DNA of 7,007 bases from Cellvibrionaceae bacterium (GCA_030597965.1 JAUVQU010000121.1:1-7007), one strand, 5' to 3'. Positions 1 through 6,355 are shown, numbered from the stretch's first letter. Numbers and translations: made by a program. The notes: generated by a model from the letters alone, not told the origin.

Positions 1-1835
1 ATCTGCTAGAGGCATTTTTGGCGTGGTTTGCCGAGGTGGATGCCGATATCGTCATCGGCTGGAATGTAATTAATTTTGACCTGCGATTCTTGCAGCGTAA
101 AGCCCAGCAGTTAGGCGTTGCATTGAATATGGGACGAGACGGCACTTCGATTGATTGGCGTCAGTCACAGGACGATGACGACCACTTTACTCTGACTATG
201 CCGGGACGCCTGGTGCTGGATGGTATCGACACCATGAAATCCGCCACCTTCAACTTTGAAAGCTTCTCGTTGGACGCCGTGGGCCATGAGCTATTAGGGC
301 GGGGTAAACTGAGTATTGATGTGGATCATCGTGGTGAAGAAATCACCGAGCAATTTCTGCATGATCAATTGGCGTTGGCCGCTTACAACTTAGAAGATTG
401 CCAGTTGGTTTGGGATATCTTTTTAACGGCTAAACTGTTCGATTTTGCTATAGAGCGCGCCTCGCTGACGGGACTTTCCATGGATCGTTTTGGCGGATCG
501 GTCGCGGCTTTCGATAACCGCTATCTGCCGCGTTTACATCGTGCTGGCTACGTTGCACCTATGCTTAAAGATAACCCGGAGGGTGTCGGTAGCCCGGGTG
601 GTTACGTGATGGATTCCGTGCCTGGAATTTATGAACATGTTTTGGTGCTCGATTTTAAGTCGCTATACCCCTCAATCATTAAGACATTCAGTATCGATCC
701 TTTGGCACGGGTGCAGGGTATTGCCCATGAAAAGGCATTAGGTATCGATCGAGAAAATTGCCGTGATAGACAGGAGTCATCGAGTGACGATGTAGAACAC
801 TTTATTCCCGGGTTTAATGGTGCCCTGTTCAGTAAGCAGGATGCACTCTTGCCCAATATTATTGATGAGCTCTGGGCGGCGCGGGATGTGGCCAAGTGGG
901 AAAAGAACGCGGCAATGAGTCAGGCCATCAAGATCATCATGAACTCCTTCTATGGCGTATTAGGCACCCCCGGCTGCCGTTTCTTTGACTATCGCTTACC
1001 CAGTTCGATTACTTTACGCGGTCATCAGATACTGACGCGCAGCAAAACATTAATTGAAGAGCGGGGTTATCAGGTCATTTATGGTGATACCGATTCGGTG
1101 TTTGTGTGGTTAAAGGATTTGCCCGCCTCCACGACCAATCTTGATGTTGATGAAATCGGTAAGGCGCTGGCCGTGGAACTCAATCAGTGGTGGACTGAAT
1201 ATTTACAGCGTGAATATAAGATCGGCAGTGGTTTAGAGATTGAATTTGAAACCCACTACCGCCAGTTTGTAATGCCAAGAATTCGCGGAGCCGAGACAGG
1301 CAGTAAAAAGCGTTATGCCGGCATTATAGTGCCTCCAAATAAACGTTGTGGCAGTGAAGATGGTGAGCTTATTTTTAAAGGTTTAGAGGCGGTACGTACC
1401 GACTGGACAATGATGGCGCGTAGCTTCCAGCGAGCTTTGTACCGGAAAGTGTTCGCCGGTGATGAGGTAAAGCCCTTTATCATGCAGCTAATGGAGGATA
1501 TTCGTCAGGGAAAACACGACCATGAACTGTATTACCGCAAGCGAATCCGGCGCCGTTTGGCCGACTATAAACGCAATGTACCACCCCATGTGCAAGCCGC
1601 GCGAAAAGCTGATGCGCTGCGGGAAGCTGAAGGTAAGAGCCCCCGTTATGAACGGGGTGGCTGGATTCAATATGTACTGACGATGGCAGGACCTGAGCCT
1701 TTAGAGCATGTGACGGCTCCGCTGGATTATGAGTTGTATATTGAGCGACAGGTTGAACCTATTGTGGATGGTATTATGGTTTTTATGGGTACCAGCTTTG
1801 CGGAGTTAACCGACCAGCAGATTGGGTTGTTTTGA
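1..1835 (+). CDS. polB: DNA polymerase II (family B), 5'-truncated by window edge
   Basis: Family-B DNA polymerase with 3'-5' proofreading; in Escherichia coli Pol II is a damage-inducible enzyme for repair and lesion bypass. The frame is open to base 3, so the gene starts outside the window; the TTG at 18 is not the real start. About 610 residues are present against about 780 in E. coli, so some 170 N-terminal residues, including exonuclease motif I, are missing. Numbering from base 18: Exo II is GWNVINFD with the catalytic Asp at 21, and Exo III is YNLED with Tyr 123 and Asp 127. Polymerase motif A is DFKSLYPSI from Asp 212. Motif B is KIIMNSFYG from Lys 305. Motif C is YGDTDS from 355, with the metal-binding aspartates at 357 and 359. 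The template-contact KKRY sits near 430-433. All visible catalytic residues are intact. The gene ends with TGA at 1833-1835. Its promoter, and so any LexA control, is outside the window. Confidence 0.96.
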   Translation, partial: LLEAFLAWFAEVDADIVIGWNVINFDLRFLQRKAQQLGVALNMGRDGTSIDWRQSQDDDDHFTLTMPGRLVLDGIDTMKSATFNFESFSLDAVGHELLGRGKLSIDVDHRGEEITEQFLHDQLALAAYNLEDCQLVWDIFLTAKLFDFAIERASLTGLSMDRFGGSVAAFDNRYLPRLHRAGYVAPMLKDNPEGVGSPGGYVMDSVPGIYEHVLVLDFKSLYPSIIKTFSIDPLARVQGIAHEKALGIDRENCRDRQESSSDDVEHFIPGFNGALFSKQDALLPNIIDELWAARDVAKWEKNAAMSQAIKIIMNSFYGVLGTPGCRFFDYRLPSSITLRGHQILTRSKTLIEERGYQVIYGDTDSVFVWLKDLPASTTNLDVDEIGKALAVELNQWWTEYLQREYKIGSGLEIEFETHYRQFVMPRIRGAETGSKKRYAGIIVPPNKRCGSEDGELIFKGLEAVRTDWTMMARSFQRALYRKVFAGDEVKPFIMQLMEDIRQGKHDHELYYRKRIRRRLADYKRNVPPHVQAARKADALREAEGKSPRYERGGWIQYVLTMAGPEPLEHVTAPLDYELYIERQVEPIVDGIMVFMGTSFAELTDQQIGLF

Positions 1836-1951
1836 CCCCTTGGGTTCGATGCTCTGCTGCTTGCGGCGGGGTGCTTTACTTTTTTCTGATTTACTCCGTA
1901 CCGGACACTGCTGTCATTTTAGACAAACTACCGGTGTGGAATTAAAACGAC

Positions 1952-1957
1952 TATAAA
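1952..1957 (+). promoter_or_regulatory. Candidate -10 element upstream of the DUF4404 gene
   Basis: TATAAA, in the context ACTATAAATC, is the best sigma70-like -10 hexamer in the 202-base gap between polB and the DUF4404 gene. No good -35 hexamer lies 16-18 bases upstream (the region reads CTACCGG), so this is a weak call. If correct, transcription would start near 1964 and leave a leader of about 75 bases. That leader contains a short 5-bp dyad, TGCTG (1991-1995) with CAGCA (2005-2009). Confidence 0.25.
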
Positions 1958-2025
1958 TCCTTCACTTTATGAGCTATAACTTAAGGGCTCTGCTGATCAC
2001 TGCGCAGCACATCATCTATTTGTTT

Positions 2026-2033
2026 AGAGGGGA
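2026..2033 (+). promoter_or_regulatory. Strong ribosome binding site fixing the DUF4404 start
   Basis: AGAGGGGA lies just upstream of the ATG at 2038, a good Shine-Dalgarno match at normal spacing. It decides the start over the in-frame ATG at 1969, which has no comparable site and would add 23 residues outside the family domain. Confidence 0.7.
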
Positions 2034-2037
2034 AAGT

Positions 2038-2295
2038 ATGACGGACGAACAGCTAAAAGCATCCATTGCTCAGGTAAAAAAGGCCATGCATACCGCGCAG
2101 GACAGTTCTGAAACAGATCTGCTGGGGCACTTGATGAGCGGTATCGTTGGTGGTGCCAGACCGTCCGAAGTTATTGCAGACGATAGGTTGATGGTGCAGC
2201 TGGACGAACATGCGGTGGACTTTGATACCAAGCATCCAACGTTAGCCAAAGCTTTACGCGAGTTGATGGATGTATTGCAAAAGATGGGTATTTAG
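2038..2295 (+). CDS. DUF4404 family protein (85 aa)
   Basis: Small soluble protein of unknown function. The C-terminal half, with the pattern AVDFDTKHPTLAKALRELMD and ending in LQKMGI, matches my memory of DUF4404 proteins, which end in a conserved 'FE..HP.LA..L..IM..L..MGI' segment. The N-terminal half is predicted helical (LKASIAQVKKAMHTAQ), so the whole may be a small helical bundle. There is no signal peptide, membrane segment or catalytic motif. The ATG at 2038 is chosen because a strong Shine-Dalgarno precedes it; an in-frame ATG at 1969 is possible but would add a poorly supported extension. The gene stands alone, 202 bases after polB and convergent with the chelatase gene on the other strand. 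I do not know its role. Confidence 0.8.
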   Translation: MTDEQLKASIAQVKKAMHTAQDSSETDLLGHLMSGIVGGARPSEVIADDRLMVQLDEHAVDFDTKHPTLAKALRELMDVLQKMGI

Positions 2296-2317
2296 GAGGC
2301 TCTAGAATCATCCTAAA
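2291..2317. terminator. Candidate bidirectional terminator between convergent genes
   Basis: TTTAGGA (2291-2297) and TCCTAAA (2311-2317) form a perfect 7-bp dyad with a 13-base loop. The left arm overlaps the stop codon of the DUF4404 gene. A second short dyad, ACAG (2322-2325) with CTGT (2334-2337), follows and leads into TTTTGTGTT on the plus strand. The position between two converging genes suits a shared terminator. The stem is A/T-rich and the T tracts are short, so it may be weak or Rho-assisted. Confidence 0.4.
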
Positions 2318-2329
2318 TTCGACAGGCTT

Positions 2330-2719
2330 CTAGCTGTTTTGTGTTCTCAAATGATTCAGAATGAAGCCCGTTAAATCGTTTGAAGACCCCATATAATCTA
2401 ATAGCCGCACTTCAATATCTGGATGTTGATCCATCACCTCGGCTAGCTGCTGGGGGATGTCTTTCTCAACGTGCCTGCCTTGATTTAAAAATAACGGATA
2501 GACATCAATCGACGAGCAGCTCTGTTCAATGGCCTCGGCGCAGGCTTGCATCATGGTCGGTGATGTTAATTCAAGAAATGCAGCGCTGACAAAGTCATAT
2601 TGAGGCGCTTCACTGGCGCGATCGGCTGCGGCCAGGTTACGAGCGTAACTCTCAAATTCAATGTTGGCTTCTGTGCGGCGACTGCCGTGGCCCATTATTA
2701 TCAGGGCTTTTTTAGTCAT
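2330..2719 (-). CDS. Short CbiX/SirB-type sirohydrochlorin chelatase (129 aa)
   Basis: Predicted cytoplasmic class II chelatase that inserts Fe2+ or Co2+ into sirohydrochlorin for siroheme or cobalamin synthesis. Family hallmarks are present: MGHGSRR near the N-terminus with metal-binding His 11, AFLELTSPT with Glu 50, and YPLFLNQGRHVEKDIP with His 83. About 129 residues is the single-domain (CbiX-S-like) size, so it probably works as a homodimer; CbiK and two-domain CbiX proteins are about twice as long. The start is ATG at 2719, 12 bases after the stop of the tapT-like gene; no clear Shine-Dalgarno is seen (AGTTGAATCCTT), which suggests translation coupled to the upstream gene. No cobalamin or siroheme genes are nearby, so the metal cannot be assigned from context. 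The family call is firm; the exact substrate is inferred. Confidence 0.87.
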   Translation of the reverse strand: MTKKALIIMGHGSRRTEANIEFESYARNLAAADRASEAPQYDFVSAAFLELTSPTMMQACAEAIEQSCSSIDVYPLFLNQGRHVEKDIPQQLAEVMDQHPDIEVRLLDYMGSSNDLTGFILNHLRTQNS

Positions 2720-2731
2720 AAGGATTCAACT

Positions 2732-3526
2732 TTATTCAGCATTGTTTTTGGCCAGTATACGTGCGTGCGCGTCCGTTGGCTTTGGCTGCCGGTTGAGACG
2801 CATGGCTACATAGTGTGCATTGAATACCTGGAAGTAGTCCAATAAATCTTGGCTGTGTTGGGTTTCACCACAAGCAGTGAACGCCATGGCGGCGGCTTCG
2901 GCCGTAGAGAACTGGTCTGCTTTCGGGGCCTTTCTGACTTGATAATTACCTGCACCGGTGACGGCTTCATGTTTCAGTAAGTGGCGTAAATCCAAGTGAG
3001 GAAGGTTTTGTAGCCAGGGGCTGTGGTTATACATTTTGCGCGCTTGTTTCCAGGTCGCGTCGAGCAGGACCAATGTCAGACGTCGATTGTCGTTACGGTG
3101 AGCTGTGTAGGGTTCAAGTAATGTAGGGGAGATGTCTTTATTCTTGCCATCGCTTTTTTCATCGCAGGGGAAGACGATAAGGCATTCGCGCGCTGGATCT
3201 TTCAATAAGGTGAGGAGCGCCTCATCGGGTTGGGTTCTATCCCAGCGAAAGGCGTGGGTGTGCTCTGGGTAAAGATCAGCAATCAGCCGACCTGTATTGG
3301 TCGGTTTAACAATCTCGTCACGATGCAATACCAACACCCAATCTACACGGCAGGCTTGAGGTTTCCGAAACTGGCATATACAGGTGGCTTCGCCTAATAG
3401 ACACTGCGGACAGCGCTTTACTGAAATACCGCGCGAATTAAAGGGGCGTCGTGAATCGTCGGTATTATCGGCCTTTAGCTTGTTGAAGGCGTGTGGCACA
3501 AAGTTGGGTCTGGGCTGAGTGGGCAT
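2732..3526 (-). CDS. tapT: DTW-domain tRNA-uridine aminocarboxypropyltransferase (TapT/YfiP-like)
   Basis: Transfers the 3-amino-3-carboxypropyl group of S-adenosylmethionine to a tRNA uridine; E. coli TapT (YfiP) makes acp3U at position 47. The 264-residue protein shows the family's parts in order. A zinc-binding cluster, RCPQC with a later CIC, places cysteines at 39, 42, 49 and 51. HRDEIVKPTNTGR (68-80) follows. The signature D-x-T-W is seen as DATW (156-159), followed by KQARKM. RKAPKADQFSTAEA (198-211) closes the core. The first 37 residues are polar and unlike the core, so the true start could be slightly downstream, but no better start codon is visible. The ATG at 3526 has no clear Shine-Dalgarno. 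It is the upstream partner of the chelatase gene, 12 bases apart. An additional or different tRNA target is possible, since DTW paralogues exist. Confidence 0.88.
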   Translation of the reverse strand: MPTQPRPNFVPHAFNKLKADNTDDSRRPFNSRGISVKRCPQCLLGEATCICQFRKPQACRVDWVLVLHRDEIVKPTNTGRLIADLYPEHTHAFRWDRTQPDEALLTLLKDPARECLIVFPCDEKSDGKNKDISPTLLEPYTAHRNDNRRLTLVLLDATWKQARKMYNHSPWLQNLPHLDLRHLLKHEAVTGAGNYQVRKAPKADQFSTAEAAAMAFTACGETQHSQDLLDYFQVFNAHYVAMRLNRQPKPTDAHARILAKNNAE

Positions 3527-3578
3527 TATGCGTATAAGCTTAGGTTATGTGGTCAAGCCGACAGGCTAGGTCGATTGA

Positions 3579-3902
3579 CTATACCGACTGAAGTGTATCA
3601 GGGTAGAGTTGACGCCACACTTCCATGCCGCCATCAACACTGTGTGCTGAGGTAAACCCTTCCTGCATAAGGAACCCTGTGGCCTGCTGGCTGCTGTTTC
3701 CGTGGTAACAAAATACGAGGGTAGGGGCGCTCTTGTCGGCGCTGGCAAGAAAGCCGCCCAAGCTGCCGTTATCAATATGTGCAGCACCGGTTAGATGGTA
3801 TTGATTAAAGCTCATGAGGTCGCGCACATCGATGATTTGACACGATGGATTATCGAGCAGTTCTTTGGCTTCGGCGCTGGTGATACGGCTGATGGTGTTC
3901 AT
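3579..3902 (-). CDS. glpE: GlpE-type single-domain rhodanese (thiosulfate sulfurtransferase)
   Basis: Cytoplasmic sulfurtransferase moving sulfane sulfur from thiosulfate or a persulfide to cyanide, thioredoxin or another thiol acceptor. At 107 residues it is the size of E. coli GlpE (108). It has the rhodanese CH2A-like IIDVRD (23-28) and the active-site loop CYHGNS with the catalytic Cys at 65, the same residue number as in E. coli GlpE. The C-terminal VDGGMEVWR is the usual CH2B-like end. The start is the ATG at 3902, whose A, T and G overlap the TGA of the MaoC-like gene as ATGA. A longer reading from 3992 would run through the neighbouring gene and adds 30 residues that do not fit the fold. 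There is no Shine-Dalgarno of its own, so it is probably translated by coupling. No glp regulon genes are nearby, so a link to glycerol metabolism is not suggested here. Confidence 0.9.
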   Translation of the reverse strand: MNTISRITSAEAKELLDNPSCQIIDVRDLMSFNQYHLTGAAHIDNGSLGGFLASADKSAPTLVFCYHGNSSQQATGFLMQEGFTSAHSVDGGMEVWRQLYPDTLQSV

Positions 3903-4402
3903 TGGGATGTTTCGCTTAATGCTGGTGATTGGGTTCCTGTGATTGCTTCCCGGCACATCATGATCAGCCCTGATTCTAAACTCATCACACACTCATTGCG
4001 TGGGTTGTAGGCGTGTTTCTCAAAGCGGATAAGGCCACGCTTGCCATCGCTTAAACGGCGAGCCTCGGTGATAGTGAGTTCAGCTCGCAGTGTTTCGTCG
4101 GGCAATACGGGGGTGTTGAACTTTAAGTTATTCATGGCAACGCCGGCTACCAATGCAGAGCGCTCGGTCAGATTCTTTACGGTCAGCCGCTGGCAGATGG
4201 CAACGGTTTGCAGACCAGAGGCACAAAGCACTCCCATGGGGGTGAGCTTGGCCTTCTCTTCATCGATATGAAAATCCTGAGGGTCGTACTGAGTCGCAAA
4301 ATCGATCAGCTCTTTTTTGGATAAAAAATAACAGCCGAGCTTAAAAGTTTTACCGACGGGGAAATCTTCCCAATAGAGCTCTTTTTGGTATTCATCAGTC
4401 AC
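3899..4402 (-). CDS. MaoC-like hotdog-fold dehydratase/hydratase (167 aa)
   Basis: Member of the MaoC/(R)-specific enoyl-CoA hydratase superfamily, acting on acyl-CoA or acyl-ACP thioesters. The hydratase-2 motif is seen as YDPQDFHID, with the likely catalytic Asp at 40 and His at 45. The family segment 'GLIASG' appears as GVLCASGLQT (57-66), and the N-terminal WEDFPVGKTF is typical of this group. Substrate cannot be deduced; no polyhydroxyalkanoate or fatty acid genes lie next to it. The start is GTG at 4402, read on the minus strand, two bases after the TAA of the uncharacterised upstream gene. GGA eight bases before it may serve as Shine-Dalgarno inside the end of that gene. Its stop overlaps the rhodanese start by four bases. 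Translation of the three genes is therefore likely linked. Confidence 0.85.
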   Translation of the reverse strand: MTDEYQKELYWEDFPVGKTFKLGCYFLSKKELIDFATQYDPQDFHIDEEKAKLTPMGVLCASGLQTVAICQRLTVKNLTERSALVAGVAMNNLKFNTPVLPDETLRAELTITEARRLSDGKRGLIRFEKHAYNPRNECVMSLESGLIMMCREAITGTQSPALSETSQ

Positions 4403-4404
4403 GG

Positions 4405-5109
4405 TTATTTTCCGCTCTTCTCGTTGCCGACTTTCTCGCTACTGGCAGCAGCTTCGAGAGGGTCTGACAGTATTTTAAAATCAATCGGCGCGATGTATTG
4501 GAAAGCTTCTTTAGCGTCTTTGTTTAACGCTACGTCTAGGCCTTTACCGGGATACAGGAAGTGCGTTGTTTGCGCGTCGATTTGAATGACTTTAGCCGCT
4601 TCACCAAAGCGATCAATGATCGTAGCTTCGCTTAAGTTGGCACTGGGTACTAGGGTGATTGCCTTAATGGTGAATTCTTGAATGTGGGACAAATCTTCTG
4701 GACTAAGAGAGAATTTACGTGCACCGCTGTCAATGTATTCAGAATTACTGGCACGGTTGATCATAGTTTCCAATAGCAGATTATTAACATCAACACTGAG
4801 GATTAATTTGGCGTTGAATGGGCCGCTGCGAAAGTGGCTGTAATAAATCTCCAGACCGGCGTTATCTTGCTGGTCGCTAATAATGGCGAGGTCGTGATCT
4901 TCTCCCAATAGATTCAATGCCTGGTTAACCGTTGTTTGGCCAAGATCAATACCAAATACGCGGCTACCGCCGTACTCGTTGGTTTGTATGTCCCAAGGCA
5001 GTTGCTTAACGGCTGCTACAAAGCCTTCATCTTTGGGGGATGGTTTGAGCAGTACGAATGACAGAGCGATAAAAATGAATCCGAGAATCCAATAACTGAG
5101 TGTTTTCAT
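4405..5109 (-). CDS. Uncharacterised membrane-anchored protein, 234 aa
   Basis: I do not recognise a named family, though the wording feels like a conserved proteobacterial hypothetical protein. Residues 5-21 form one hydrophobic segment after a short positively charged start (MKTLSYW). It is an uncleaved anchor or a signal peptide without a clear cleavage site, with no lipobox. The rest would then be periplasmic. Two parts look alike in outline. The first is near 52-75 (GIDLGQTTVNQALNLLGE); the second is near 159-206 (NLSEATIIDRFGEAAKVI, then THFLYPGKGLDVAL and AFQYIAP). Both resemble the 'x-T-x-x-x-V-x-x-x-x-G-x-P' plus 'W-x-Y' pattern of BamE/SmpA-like folds; this is an inference. The tail from about 213 is low-complexity and polar. 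The ATG at 5109 has only AAAAGG far upstream as a ribosome site. The MaoC-like gene begins two bases after its stop. Confidence 0.75.
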   Translation of the reverse strand: MKTLSYWILGFIFIALSFVLLKPSPKDEGFVAAVKQLPWDIQTNEYGGSRVFGIDLGQTTVNQALNLLGEDHDLAIISDQQDNAGLEIYYSHFRSGPFNAKLILSVDVNNLLLETMINRASNSEYIDSGARKFSLSPEDLSHIQEFTIKAITLVPSANLSEATIIDRFGEAAKVIQIDAQTTHFLYPGKGLDVALNKDAKEAFQYIAPIDFKILSDPLEAAASSEKVGNEKSGK

Positions 5110-5140
5110 GAGTGAAGTGAAAGCCTTTTATTTTTACAGT

Positions 5141-5187
5141 TTGAGCCTTAGTCTGAAAGCGAAATGGCTTTCGTGCAACGGCCTCAA
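5141..5187. repeat. Nested inverted repeat between the GTPase gene and its downstream neighbour
   Basis: The inner dyad is GAAAGC (5155-5160) and GCTTTC (5167-5172), with a six-base loop and perfect pairing. The outer dyad is TTGAGCC (5141-5147) against GGCCTCAA (5180-5187), seven pairs with one bulged base, separated from the inner stem by seven unpaired bases on each side. In minus-strand RNA it begins right after the rbgA-like stop codon. No T-run follows the stem on either strand, so it is not a standard intrinsic terminator; an mRNA-stabilising or processing hairpin would fit better. Confidence 0.45.
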
Positions 5188-5188
5188 T

Positions 5189-6244
5189 TTAACGACGTGG
5201 TTTATTGGGTTTCCCGGAGCCAGCAATGCGTGGGCCTTTTTGTTTAGCCCCTCCACCGCTTTTTTTACGGTTGATGTTGGTATCAGCTTTGGGTCTTTTA
5301 TCCCCGGGCCTTTTATCAAAGTCGCGAGTGCCTTTTTTACTGTTGGCTAAACGCTTGGCTTTGGTTTCTTCCTTTTTGGCAATAGCTTCGGCCACTTCGA
5401 TTTCTTCGGCGGCTGCCATGTCCGGTGATTCCAGCGTGATTCTGCCGAGTACACCGTCGCGCAATTCGTTGATTAATATTTCCGATACCTTGTGGGTATC
5501 CGCTATACCGCCGCTGCGTAAACAACCGCGGCGTGCAGCAATCATATCCATTAGCTCCACTTCATTATCGGGGATGTGGTCTAGATCGTAACGGGCCTTT
5601 AACAGTTCTGGGTAGGCTTGCAATAAATACTCAGCGGTAAAGTAGGCGACGTCAGCGTATTCCATTGCCGTGTCTTTAATGGCGCCACTGGCGGCAAGGC
5701 GATAACCGCTTTTGGGGTTTTCTACTTTAGGCCAGAGGATGCCCGGCGTATCGAGCAGCATAATACCGCCGCCCAGATTAATACGCTGCTGCCCTTTGGT
5801 AACGGCGGGCTCGTTACCGGTTTTAGCGATGGGGCGTCCAACTAAGGTATTGATCAGGGTTGATTTACCCACGTTGGGAATACCCACGATCATTGTGTAA
5901 ATAGTTTTAACGCCACCGACTTTGTCAGGCAGCATTTTTTTACACAGCTCGACTAATTGCTTTGTTTTAGCGGGCTGCTCTGTGGTGATACCAATGGTTT
6001 TCACGCCTTTTTGGCGCTCAAAGTATTCCTGCCACTGGGCGGTCATTTCTGGATCGGCTAAGTCGGTTTTACTCAGGACTTTAATGCAGGGCTTATCGCC
6101 ACGCAGCTCAGCGATGTGAGGGTTTTCACTGCTGTAGGGAATGCGAGCGTCCAGAACTTCGATCAGCAAATCTACCTGCGGCAGAACTTCTTTGATCTCT
6201 TTCTGGGCCTTGTGCATATGGCCGGGATACCACTGAATGCTCAT
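5189..6244 (-). CDS. rbgA: RbgA/YlqF-type circularly permuted ribosome-assembly GTPase
   Basis: Cytoplasmic GTPase of the YlqF/YawG class; Bacillus RbgA promotes late 50S subunit assembly. The N-terminal WYPGHMHKAQKEI is the family signature. The G motifs are in permuted order: G4 as SKTD (58-61), G1 as GIPNVGKS (121-128), G2 Thr in PAVTKG (149) and G3 as DTPG (165-168). The helical C-terminal domain of the family follows to about 288. From about 289 to 351 is a tail in which more than a third of residues are Lys or Arg, with Gly and Pro, likely disordered and RNA-binding; Bacillus RbgA, about 280 residues, lacks it. G4 departs from the usual NKxD by having Ser first. The ATG at 6244 has only a weak ribosome site. 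It is the first gene of the minus-strand run, with a 79-base gap to the next. The gene symbol follows the family; orthology to Bacillus rbgA is inferred. Confidence 0.9.
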   Translation of the reverse strand: MSIQWYPGHMHKAQKEIKEVLPQVDLLIEVLDARIPYSSENPHIAELRGDKPCIKVLSKTDLADPEMTAQWQEYFERQKGVKTIGITTEQPAKTKQLVELCKKMLPDKVGGVKTIYTMIVGIPNVGKSTLINTLVGRPIAKTGNEPAVTKGQQRINLGGGIMLLDTPGILWPKVENPKSGYRLAASGAIKDTAMEYADVAYFTAEYLLQAYPELLKARYDLDHIPDNEVELMDMIAARRGCLRSGGIADTHKVSEILINELRDGVLGRITLESPDMAAAEEIEVAEAIAKKEETKAKRLANSKKGTRDFDKRPGDKRPKADTNINRKKSGGGAKQKGPRIAGSGKPNKPRR

Positions 6245-6282
6245 GGGCAGTCTGTACGCTCGTAGTTAAAGTATGAGGCTAT

Positions 6283-6299
6283 TGTACTGATTGAGTACA
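6283..6299. promoter_or_regulatory. Operator-like dyad in divergent intergenic region
   Basis: TGTACT (6283-6288) and AGTACA (6294-6299) are perfect inverted arms around GATTG. The element sits in the 123-base gap between the divergently transcribed GTPase gene and the TTG-started gene, about 40 bases before the former and 70 before the latter, where a regulator could affect either. On the minus strand it overlaps TACAAT, a possible -10, but no good -35 accompanies it. The protein that would bind is unknown. Confidence 0.3.
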
Positions 6300-6355
6300 G
6301 GTATGACGAGTAAAGCTTGATATAGTGCGGTCATTACCAGTGGCTCACATTTGAT

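Noticed and set aside
629..895. 88-codon minus-strand open frame inside polB
   Set aside because: It is antisense to polymerase motif A and the region after it, which are under strong constraint; the translation has no recognisable features.
1835..1890. Possible polB terminator: ACCCC (1835-1839) with GGGGT (1868-1872), then a T-rich stretch
   Set aside because: A 5-bp stem with a 28-base loop is too weak to call, although the following CTTTACTTTTTTC is suggestive.
1904..1920. GACA-CTGC-TGTC mini-hairpin followed by ATTTT
   Set aside because: A 4-bp stem is expected by chance.
1969..2037. Upstream in-frame ATG extending the DUF4404 protein by 23 residues
   Set aside because: No Shine-Dalgarno at 1969, while a strong one precedes the ATG at 2038; the family domain starts at the later site.
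2600..2845. 81-codon plus-strand open frame across the chelatase/tapT junction
   Set aside because: Antisense to both genes; composition and lack of start signals point to a chance frame.
3531..3556. TTGACC / TATACG pair as a promoter just before tapT on the minus strand
   Set aside because: The 14-base spacer is too short for sigma70 and the start point would fall on the ATG.
3903..3992. Longer start for the rhodanese
   Set aside because: The extension would overlap the MaoC-like gene by 90 more bases, and the 107-residue form matches GlpE length and puts the catalytic Cys at 65.
3795..4010. 71-codon plus-strand open frame across the rhodanese/MaoC junction
   Set aside because: Antisense to two well-supported genes, with no ribosome site or recognisable motif.
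5205..5591. 128-codon plus-strand open frame opposite the GTPase gene
   Set aside because: It lies antisense within a clearly real gene, has no ribosome site, and its hydrophobic, Ser/Leu-rich translation is the expected mirror of a Lys/Glu-rich coding strand.
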